Source of the DNA: Micromonospora sp. AMSO31t | GTDB taxonomy: Bacteria; Actinomycetota; Actinomycetes; Mycobacteriales; Micromonosporaceae | NCBI RefSeq assembly: GCF_008868175.1 | Contig: NZ_WBKT01000042.1 | Coordinates: 1-42,046, forward strand | Reading direction: 5' to 3' | DNA length: 42,046 bases | In this document: positions 27,637 to 33,943 of the stretch, in pieces | Position numbering within the stretch: position 1 is the first letter of the stretch | How the letters are laid out: every line of letters starts with the position of its first letter | Position numbers and translations under genes: made by a program | Notes under the pieces: generated by a model | Told to the model about the DNA's origin: nothing | The model's database searches: none | What the model saw: only the letters and a program-made list of their open reading frames with translations

Positions 27637-29123
27637 GCGTCCTCGCCGCGCCGGTCGCCCCGGCCGCGCCGGCGGTGCTCCGGCACCGCTGGTGGATCCT
27701 GGCGGTGCTCTGCCTGGCCCAGGTCACCGTGGTGCTGGACAACACCGTGCTCACCGTCGCCGTGCCGGTGCTCACCACCGAGCTGGGCGCCAGCACCAGC
27801 GACATCCAGTGGATCATCAACGCGTACGCCCTGGTCCTGTCCGGCCTGCTGATCAGCGCCGGCAGCGCGGCCGACCGGTACGGCCGGCGGCGGATGCTGC
27901 TGGCCGGGCTGGTGCTGTTCGGGGCCGGCTCGCTGGCCGCCGGCCTGGCGACCACCACCGGTCAGCTCATCGCGGCCCGGGCCGGGATGGGTGTCGGCGG
28001 CGCGCTGCTGGTCACCGCAACCCTCGCGGTGGCCGTGCAGGTCTTCGAAGGACCGGCGCGGCAGCGGGCCATCGGGGTCTGGGCGGCGACCAGCGCGCTG
28101 GGCTTCGCCGTCGGCCCACCGGTCGGCGGGACGATCCTCGCCCACCTGCCCTGGCAGGCCATCTTCCTGGTGAACGTGCCGGTGGTCCTGGTCTGCCTGG
28201 TGGCCGTCCGGATGCTCGTGCCGGAGTCCCGCAAGGCGCTCACCGGCCGCCTCGACCTGCTCGGTGTGCTGCTCTCCACGGCCGGGCTCACCGGCGTGGT
28301 CTGGGCGATCACCGCCGGGCCGGACGAGGGCTGGGCCGCGCCCGCGGTGCTCGCCGCGGCCGTGGGCGGCGCCGTGCTGCTCGGCCTCTTCGTCGCCTGG
28401 GAACACCGGGTCGCCGACCCGATGCTGGACATGGGCCTGTTCCGCAACCCCCGCTTCACCGGCGCGGTCTCCGGGGTCGTGCTGATCACCTTCGGCGCGA
28501 CCGGCGCGCTGTTCCTGCTCACCCAGCACCTGCAGTTCGTCCGCGGCTACCCGGCCTGGGAGGCCGGGCTGCGGATGGCCCCGTTCGCGCTGTCCATCGT
28601 GGTGCTCAACCTCACCGGGGTGGCCGCCGCGCTGATCCGCCGGATGGGGCGGCCGGCCGCGGTCGCCGTCGGGATGGCGCTGCTCGCCGTCGGGCTGCTG
28701 GCTGTCACGTACACGCCGGGCGACGGCTATCCGGTGCTGCTCGGTGGCCTGCTGCTGATGGGCGCCGGCTGCGCGCTGGCCAACCCGGCGATCGCCGAGG
28801 CGGTGGTGAGCGCGCTGCCGCCGGAGCGGGCCGGCGCCGGGGCGGGTGTCGACGGCACCATGACCGAGGTCGGTGGCAGCCTCGGCGTGGCCGTGCTCGG
28901 CGCCGTGCTGAACGCGCGGTTCGCCGCCCTGCTGCCCGCCGCGCTGGCCGGGGCCGGCTCGTTCCCGGCCGCGCTGGCCGCCGCCGGCACCGACGGCGAG
29001 CGCACGCTGGTCCGGGACGCGTTCCGGGTGGCGCTGGAGACCGGGCAGAGCGTGGGGGCGGCGGCCGTGCTGGCCGGTGGCCTGGTCACCGCGTACCTGC
29101 TGCACCGCGCCTGGCACCGGTGA
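27633..29123 (+). CDS. MFS transporter of the DHA2 (14-TMS) family, probable siderophore exporter
   Basis: A 496-aa membrane protein of the EmrB/QacA type, with about fourteen hydrophobic segments, TVVLDNTVLTVAVPVL (motif D1), GSAADRYGRRRMLLAGLVLF (motif A) and ATSALGFAVGPPVGGTI (motif C of antiporters). GTG 27633 overlaps the desD stop, making it the fifth gene of the des operon. Proton-driven export of the finished siderophore is the obvious role by position. It is convergent with mntH 24 bases downstream. Confidence 0.9.
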   Translation: MSVLAAPVAPAAPAVLRHRWWILAVLCLAQVTVVLDNTVLTVAVPVLTTELGASTSDIQWIINAYALVLSGLLISAGSAADRYGRRRMLLAGLVLFGAGSLAAGLATTTGQLIAARAGMGVGGALLVTATLAVAVQVFEGPARQRAIGVWAATSALGFAVGPPVGGTILAHLPWQAIFLVNVPVVLVCLVAVRMLVPESRKALTGRLDLLGVLLSTAGLTGVVWAITAGPDEGWAAPAVLAAAVGGAVLLGLFVAWEHRVADPMLDMGLFRNPRFTGAVSGVVLITFGATGALFLLTQHLQFVRGYPAWEAGLRMAPFALSIVVLNLTGVAAALIRRMGRPAAVAVGMALLAVGLLAVTYTPGDGYPVLLGGLLLMGAGCALANPAIAEAVVSALPPERAGAGAGVDGTMTEVGGSLGVAVLGAVLNARFAALLPAALAGAGSFPAALAAAGTDGERTLVRDAFRVALETGQSVGAAAVLAGGLVTAYLLHRAWHR

Positions 29124-29147
29124 CGGCGCCCGGCGCGGCCCGGCCGG

Positions 29148-30407
29148 TCAGGCGACCAGCTGCCAGAGCAGGAACAGGTTGAGCGCCACCACGAGAGCGG
29201 TGATCACCGACGCGACGGCGGTGGTGGCCGGGCGGTTGACCAGGCTGCCCATCAGGTCCCGGCGGCGGGTGAAGGCCACCACCGGGATCAGCGCGAACGG
29301 GATGCCGAAGCTCAGCACCACCTGCGACAGCACGAGAGCCCGGGTCGGGTCGACGCCGACGGCGAGCACCAGCAGCGCGGGCACCAGGGTGACCAGCCGG
29401 CGCACCGCCAGCGGTACGCGGCGGCGCAGGAAGCCCTGCATGATGACCTCGCCGGCGTAGGTGCCGACGCTGGTCGAGGCCAGCCCGGAGAAGAGCAGGG
29501 CGACGGCGAAGCCGAGCGCCGCCACCGCCCCCAGGGAGCCGGCCAGGCCGGCGTGGACGCCCTCCAGGGTGTCGGTGCCGGGGATAGCGCTGTTGTGGAA
29601 GGTGGACGCCGCGACGAGCAGCATGGCGAGGTTGACCGCGCCGGCGGTGCTCAGGGCGAGCAGCACGTCGGTGCGCAGGCCCTTCGCGACGATCCGCCGC
29701 TCGGCCTCGTCGGCCGCCGGGATGCGGTTCGGCGTCAGCGCCGAGTGCACGTAGATGACGTGCGGCATCACCGTCGCGCCGAGGATGCCGGCGGCCAGCA
29801 GCATGCTGTCGGTGCCCTGCGCCCGGGGCAGCAGCCCGCCGGCCGCGGCGGACACGTCGGGCTGCGCGGTGAGCAGGTTCACGGCGAAGGCCAGGACGAT
29901 CACCCCGAGCAGGACCGCGATGGCGATCTCGAAGGCCCGGAAGCCGCGCTGGCGCAGCGCCAGGACGGCGAACGCGGACGCGCCGATGATGAGGCCGCCG
30001 GGCAGCAGTGGGACCCCGAAGAGCAGGTAGAGGGCGACCGCGCCGCCGATGACCTCGGCCAGGTCGGTGGCCATGGCCACCAGTTCGGCCTGGACCCACA
30101 TGACCCGGTTGACCGGCCGGGGCAGGTGCTCGCGGCACAGCTCGGGCAGGCTCCGTCCGGTCGCCAGGCCGAGCTTGGCGGTGAGCGTCTGCACCAGCAT
30201 GGCGGCCAGGTTCGCCGCCACGACGACCCAGACCAGCAGGTAGCCGTAGCGCGCGCCGGCGGTGGAGTTGGTGGCGAAGTTGCCCGGGTCGACGTAGGCG
30301 ACCGCGGCCACGAAGGCCGGCCCGAGCAGGATGAGGCGACCGCGCATCCGGCCCCGGGCACGGGCGGTCTGCAGCGGTGACGCGATGGTGAGGTCGTTCG
30401 TGACCAC
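29148..30407 (-). CDS. mntH: Nramp-family divalent metal transporter
   Basis: A 419-aa protein with eleven hydrophobic segments. The metal-binding motif DPGNFATN in the first helix and the helix-6 motif ATVMPHVIYVHSAL are intact, the signature of proton-coupled Mn(II)/Fe(II) importers. GTG 30407 has AGGAG upstream at good spacing. Last gene of the minus-strand unit kinase - Mn catalase - 64-aa peptide - mntH. With a manganese enzyme in the same unit, Mn(II) is the likely substrate. Confidence 0.93.
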   Translation of the reverse strand: MVTNDLTIASPLQTARARGRMRGRLILLGPAFVAAVAYVDPGNFATNSTAGARYGYLLVWVVVAANLAAMLVQTLTAKLGLATGRSLPELCREHLPRPVNRVMWVQAELVAMATDLAEVIGGAVALYLLFGVPLLPGGLIIGASAFAVLALRQRGFRAFEIAIAVLLGVIVLAFAVNLLTAQPDVSAAAGGLLPRAQGTDSMLLAAGILGATVMPHVIYVHSALTPNRIPAADEAERRIVAKGLRTDVLLALSTAGAVNLAMLLVAASTFHNSAIPGTDTLEGVHAGLAGSLGAVAALGFAVALLFSGLASTSVGTYAGEVIMQGFLRRRVPLAVRRLVTLVPALLVLAVGVDPTRALVLSQVVLSFGIPFALIPVVAFTRRRDLMGSLVNRPATTAVASVITALVVALNLFLLWQLVA

Positions 30408-30434
30408 GGTGTGCTCCTTGGCGGGGCGGACGGA

Positions 30435-30629
30435 TCAGACGGGTTCGCGTTCGGGTGCCGGCCGGCGGGCCGGCCGCGGCGCCGGCTTCCGGTCCAGCGC
30501 GTCGGCGATCGGGATGAGCGCCGTGACGGCGGCGAGCGCGAGGACCGCCGGCGCCGCCGTGCCGGCGCTCGCCGCCGCGAGCGTGAGCAGGGCGAAGACG
30601 GTCAGCTTGGTGCGGTTGGCGGTGGACAT
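30435..30629 (-). CDS. 64-aa hydrophobic protein of unknown function
   Basis: A short peptide with a hydrophobic stretch at residues 8-44 (long enough for one long or two short membrane helices) and a basic, proline-rich tail DRKPAPRPARRPAPEREPV. ATG 30629 follows the catalase stop by one base with GGGAGG just upstream, and mntH begins 27 bases later, so it is a genuine member of the operon. I recognise no family. Position suggests a role around metal transport or membrane stress. Confidence 0.65.
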   Translation of the reverse strand: MSTANRTKLTVFALLTLAAASAGTAAPAVLALAAVTALIPIADALDRKPAPRPARRPAPEREPV

Positions 30630-30630
30630 G

Positions 30631-31479
30631 TCACCTCCCGGCCTTGCCGCCCGTGCCGGGGTTCGTGCCGTACAGGCGCGGGTCGCCCGGTGGCAGGACC
30701 GGCTCGGGGGCGTGCGCCCGCGGGTTGTCGTCGTAGCGGAACTCGCCCTTGCCGTCCGGCGAGGGGCCGGAGGCCCACCGGCCCTCGGCGGCGTCCCGCC
30801 CCGGCGAGAAGTCCAGGTAGGTGTAGCTGAACTCCTCGGTGAGCTCCTTCGAGTCGGGGAAGGCGTCGGGCACCGGCATCTCCTCGAGCCCGTCCTCCTT
30901 GAGCTGCTCGATGGCCGCCATCCACATGTTCTGGTGCATGGTGTCGCGGGCCAGCAGGAAGCGCAGCATCTGCTTGACGCCGGGGTCGTCGGTCATGTTG
31001 AACAGCCGGGCGACCTGGAGCCGGCCCTGGGCCTCGGCGGTGACGTTGAGCTGGAAGTCGGCCATCAGGTTGCCGCTGGCCGTGATGAAGTTGCCGTTCC
31101 ACGGCACGCCGGCGCTGTCGACCGGCAGGGCCCCGCCGCCGCCGTGGATGAAGTGTGCCGGGTTCGACCCGCCGTAGACGGCGGCGACCATGGGGTTGTC
31201 CTCGGCCGCCTCGGAGAGCGACAGCGGGGCGTTCTCCAGCAGCCGGGTGATCATCGTGGCGATCATCTCGACGTGGCCCATCTCCTCGGTGCCCACGTCG
31301 AGCAGCAGGTCCTTGTACTTCCCGGGCAGCCGGCAGTTCCAGCCCTGGTACAGGTACTGGTTGGCCACGGTCATCTCGCCCCACTTGCCGCCCAGGATCT
31401 CCTGCAACCGGCGGGCGAACGCGGCGTCCGGCCCGTCCGGCTTCGCCTCGAACTGCAGGTCCTTCATGTGCGTGAACAT
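30631..31479 (-). CDS. Manganese catalase (non-heme)
   Basis: A 282-aa ferritin-like di-manganese catalase converting H2O2 to water and O2. The expected ligands are present: Glu35, Glu66 and His69 (TEEMGHVEM), Glu149 (TAEAQG) and His182 (DTMHQNMW), in the same spacing as characterised enzymes. The C-terminal 60 residues are Pro/Gly/Asp-rich. ATG 31479 overlaps the kinase stop as TGATG, with GAGGAG 5 nt upstream inside the kinase gene, so translation is coupled. A GTG at 31482 is an alternative start. Needing no heme, it suits iron-poor conditions. Confidence 0.93.
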   Translation of the reverse strand: MFTHMKDLQFEAKPDGPDAAFARRLQEILGGKWGEMTVANQYLYQGWNCRLPGKYKDLLLDVGTEEMGHVEMIATMITRLLENAPLSLSEAAEDNPMVAAVYGGSNPAHFIHGGGGALPVDSAGVPWNGNFITASGNLMADFQLNVTAEAQGRLQVARLFNMTDDPGVKQMLRFLLARDTMHQNMWMAAIEQLKEDGLEEMPVPDAFPDSKELTEEFSYTYLDFSPGRDAAEGRWASGPSPDGKGEFRYDDNPRAHAPEPVLPPGDPRLYGTNPGTGGKAGR

Positions 31480-32264
31480 CACATCTCCTCGGGTCCACGG
31501 GTGCCGTCCTCAGCGCGTTCCCGGCCCGGCGGCCCGCCGGGGCCGTTCGCGGGCCCGGCCGGGCCGACCCGGAGCGGGACGGGAAGCCGGACGTCGACGG
31601 CCAGCCCGCCGGTGCGCGGCCGGCGGGCGCGCAGCGACCCTCCGAGGGAGTCGACGAGCCGGCGGACGATCCAGAGGCCGAGGCCCGACCCGCCGGGCGA
31701 CGGCGTGGGCCGGGCGAGCGTGGCGAGCAGCGCGCTGTCCGGCGCGCCCCGGTCGAGCACCGAGACCGTCAGCGCGCCGGGGCACGTGGTGGCCAGGACC
31801 AGCACCTCGCCGCCGGCCGGGCCGTGCCGCACCGCGTTGTCGACCAGGTTGGTGAGGATCTGGCGGAGCGACCGGTCGGGCACCGCGAGCCGGGCGGCCG
31901 TCCCGCTCACCCGGGTCCGCATCCGGCGGTGGGGTGCGCCGGCCGCCACCGCGCGGATCACCCGGGCCAGGGGCACCACCCGCTCCTCGCCCGCCCGGCC
32001 GCGGTCCGGCGGGTCGCCGAGGTCGTCCAGCAGGGAGCGCAGGTGCGCGGCGTGCTCGTGGGCCAGCTCGGCGATCGACCGGCGCTCCGCCGCGGTCAAC
32101 GGCCGCCGGTCCTCGGCGAGGGCGCGGGTCAGCGCGGTCAACGCCTGTACGGGCGTGCGCAGCTCGTGACAGAGCACCCGGACCAGCAGCCGCTCGTCCC
32201 GTTCTGCGGGCTGGCGCCGGAGCGGGGCCGGTGCCCGGGTGGCGACGCGGTGAGAGGCTCTCAT
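31479..32264 (-). CDS. Soluble sensor histidine kinase without a sensing domain
   Basis: A 261-aa kinase. The HisKA dimerisation box VRVLCHELRTPVQALTALTRAL carries phospho-acceptor His33. The ATPase domain has N-box NLVDNAVRHG, a weak G1 region (VLDRGAPDS) and G2 GGSGLGLWIVRRLVDSLGG. No membrane segment, PAS, GAF or HAMP domain fits in the 32 residues before the H-box. ATG 32264 is chosen because an upstream extension to 32588 is the antisense of the response regulator. First gene of the Mn catalase-mntH unit, divergent from the regulator at 32329. Confidence 0.88.
   Translation of the reverse strand: MRASHRVATRAPAPLRRQPAERDERLLVRVLCHELRTPVQALTALTRALAEDRRPLTAAERRSIAELAHEHAAHLRSLLDDLGDPPDRGRAGEERVVPLARVIRAVAAGAPHRRMRTRVSGTAARLAVPDRSLRQILTNLVDNAVRHGPAGGEVLVLATTCPGALTVSVLDRGAPDSALLATLARPTPSPGGSGLGLWIVRRLVDSLGGSLRARRPRTGGLAVDVRLPVPLRVGPAGPANGPGGPPGRERAEDGTRGPEEM
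32251..32263. promoter_or_regulatory. Palindrome over the kinase start
   Basis: TGAGAG-G-CTCTCA is a perfect 13-bp palindrome, overlapped by a second one, TCTCATGAGA (32259-32268). Both cover the kinase start codon in the 64-bp divergent region, so they could be an operator. No function is assigned. Confidence 0.35.
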
Positions 32265-32328
32265 GAGACCAGCTTCCCGACACTGGCTCACATATGCCCT
32301 GTATCTTCCCGAAAGAGGGGGAAAAGGG

Positions 32329-32988
32329 ATGACCAACGGGACGGTGCGACTGGCCGTGGTGGACGACCACCCGCTGTTCGTCCGGGGACTGGCGCTGCTC
32401 CTGGCCAGCACCACCGACGGGCGGGCCGAGGTGGTCGGTTCCACGTGCGACGCCGCCGGGGCCGCCGCGCTGGTCAGCCGGTGCGTGCCCGACCTGGCCC
32501 TGGTGGACCTGCACATGCCGCCGCCGGGCGGCGCGCGGGCCATCGCGGCCATCCGGCGGACCAGCCCCCGGGTGCGCGTGCTCGCCATGTCCGGCTCGAC
32601 CGACCCGGCGCCGGCGGTCGAGGCGCTGCGCTGCGGCGCCGAGGGCTACCTGCCGAAGAGCAGCGAGCCGGAGGAGCTGCTGCCGCCGCTGCTGGCCGTC
32701 CTGGACGGCTGGGCGGTGCTGCCCGGCCCGCTGCTGCGGCAGCTGCTCGGCCCCACCCGGCGGCCCGAGGTCCACCTCGACGAGGAGGAGCGCCGGCTGC
32801 TCCGGGCGGTGGCCGCCGGACTGGGCACGGTGGAGATCGCCGAACGCCTGCACACCTCGGAGCGCACGGTGAAGCGGATGACCGCGGCGCTGCTGCGCAA
32901 GCTGCGGGTCACCAACCGGGTGGAAGCCGCCGCGCTGGCCGGACGCGCCGGCCTGCTCGACGAGGAGACGCACCTGGCGGGCCGCTGA
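32329..32988 (+). CDS. NarL/LuxR-type response regulator
   Basis: A 219-aa regulator. Receiver domain: acidic pair Asp12-Asp13, phospho-acceptor Asp60 in LALVDLHMPPPGG, Ser/Thr switch in LAMSGS, Lys in YLPKSSEPEE. A C-terminal LuxR helix-turn-helix follows (EERRLLRAVAAGLGTVEIAERLHTSERTVKRMTAALLRKLRVTNRVEAAALA). ATG 32329 follows GAGGGGG; an earlier ATG at 32263 would overlap the kinase start region. It probably pairs with the divergent kinase and may control the Mn catalase-mntH unit. Confidence 0.92.
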   Translation: MTNGTVRLAVVDDHPLFVRGLALLLASTTDGRAEVVGSTCDAAGAAALVSRCVPDLALVDLHMPPPGGARAIAAIRRTSPRVRVLAMSGSTDPAPAVEALRCGAEGYLPKSSEPEELLPPLLAVLDGWAVLPGPLLRQLLGPTRRPEVHLDEEERRLLRAVAAGLGTVEIAERLHTSERTVKRMTAALLRKLRVTNRVEAAALAGRAGLLDEETHLAGR

Positions 32989-33004
32989 GCGCGGGGCCGA
33001 CACG

Positions 33005-33039
33005 GACGAGCGGCCGCCCGGGGAGGGCGACCGCTCGTC
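33005..33039. terminator. Bidirectional hairpin terminator
   Basis: 15-bp arms (33005-33019 with 33025-33039) with one mismatch and a 5-nt loop, between the convergent response regulator and the gene at 33052. Confidence 0.75.
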
Positions 33040-33051
33040 GGGGCCGGCCGG

Positions 33052-33699
33052 TCAGGCCGCTGTGGACCAGATGGCGCGGAAGGCCGCGGCCTCGCCCGCC
33101 AGCCACTGCTCGATCTGCTCCGGCCTGGCGTCGGCCGGCATCCGGTGGGACTCGCCGCGCCGGACGTCGACCAGCACCGGCTCGGCGTGCGGCAGGACCG
33201 CGTCCATGTGCCGGGCCATCAGGTGCAGAGTCGCCAGGGTCGCCTCCTCGCTCGGCGGAACCTCGTCGAAGTGCAGCCGGATGGCCTCGGCGCGACCGTC
33301 GGCGTAGCGCACGCCGAACTGCGGGTTGATCTTCACGGGCAGGTCGCCCAGCATGGCCAGCGCGTCGCGGGTCTGGGCCAGGTCGACGCCGGCCGGCTCG
33401 CCGAGCGAGTGCAGCCAGGTGGTCGCACCGGGCACCAGCGCCTCGTACAGCGGGCGCCAGCGCGGCTTGACCAGGTCGGCCACCTGGGCCAGGTGGGTGC
33501 CGCCGGTGTGGAAGGCGACGTCGGCCTTGAGCGCCTTGACGAACTGGCCGTGCGGGTTGAACCCGTGCCGGCTCGCCCGCTGCTTGCGCAGGCCGCCCAC
33601 GAAGGTGGCCTTGGTGGGCCCGGTGCGGTCCACGTAGCGGGTGAATCCGAGGAGGGTGGCGTAGGGGGTGACAGGGGCGGCGGAGGTGGGCGCAGTCAC
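33052..33699 (-). CDS. Hypothetical protein, unrecognised
   Basis: A 215-aa soluble protein that I cannot place in a family. It has a mixed alpha/beta composition without membrane segments or signal peptide. Noticeable stretches are KATFVGGLRKQRASRHGFNPHGQFVKALKADVAFHTGGTHLAQV, LPVKINPQFGVRYADG and ATLHLMARHMDAVLPHAEPVLVDV. GTG 33699 is preferred because GGGAGG lies 6 nt upstream; ATG 33705 abuts that ribosome site. A 26-bp inverted repeat with a TAGAAT -10-like element (33738-33743) lies just upstream, so it appears to be individually regulated. Confidence 0.8.
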   Translation of the reverse strand: MTAPTSAAPVTPYATLLGFTRYVDRTGPTKATFVGGLRKQRASRHGFNPHGQFVKALKADVAFHTGGTHLAQVADLVKPRWRPLYEALVPGATTWLHSLGEPAGVDLAQTRDALAMLGDLPVKINPQFGVRYADGRAEAIRLHFDEVPPSEEATLATLHLMARHMDAVLPHAEPVLVDVRRGESHRMPADARPEQIEQWLAGEAAAFRAIWSTAA

Positions 33700-33722
33700 G
33701 AGCATCCTCCCAGGTCAAAAGC

Positions 33723-33748
33723 TCGATTAGTACATACATTCTAATCGA
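33723..33748. promoter_or_regulatory. Inverted repeat TCGATTAG-N10-CTAATCGA, probable operator
   Basis: Perfect 8-bp arms in an AT-rich patch 24 bp upstream of the gene at 33052-33699. TAGAAT on the minus strand (33738-33743), five of six matches to the -10 consensus, lies inside it, so a bound regulator would block the promoter. The right arm ends only 8 bp before the orphan reading frame that follows. Confidence 0.55.
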
Positions 33749-33755
33749 CAGGTCT

Positions 33756-33884
33756 GACATCGCCCAGGGGTTGGAGCCGGGGATCCCGGTCAGCTCGGCC
33801 GCCGCGCTGGCCGGCGGCGGCGCCGCCGTGCTGTTCGTCATGTTCCGTCGTCGCCGCGTGGCCTTCCAGACCCCGCGCGACTGA
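33756..33884 (+). pseudogene. Orphan C-terminal tail of a membrane or surface protein
   Basis: The plus strand encodes, in frame and ending at TGA 33882-33884, a typical membrane-anchor tail: EPGIPVSS, a hydrophobic stretch (AAALAGGGAAVLFVMF), then RRRRVAFQTPRD. No ATG or GTG with a ribosome site precedes it; the only possible start is TTG 33771 (37 aa). The frame upstream runs into the operator and the opposite gene. A strong terminator follows 11 bases after the stop. It therefore looks like the 3' end of a gene whose front was lost, although a tiny membrane peptide is possible. The match to a sortase-type anchor is only structural (no clear LPXTG). Confidence 0.5.
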
Positions 33885-33894
33885 TCCAGCTACA

Positions 33895-33932
33895 CCGCAG
33901 GGGTGGGCCGGTCTCCCGGCTCACCCCTGCGG
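33895..33932. terminator. Strong bidirectional hairpin terminator
   Basis: 17-bp arms (33895-33911 with 33916-33932) with a single G-T wobble and a 4-nt loop, 12 bases beyond the helicase stop on the minus strand and 11 beyond the orphan tail on the plus strand. Confidence 0.82.
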
Positions 33933-33943
33933 CGTCAGCGCGG

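Noticed and set aside
29124..29147. Terminator between the des operon exporter and mntH
   Set aside because: The 24-bp gap is GC-rich with scattered GGC/GCC words but no stem longer than a few pairs.
32265..32588. Kinase start at 32588 (369 aa)
   Set aside because: The added 108 residues are the antisense of the divergent response regulator and contain no domain.
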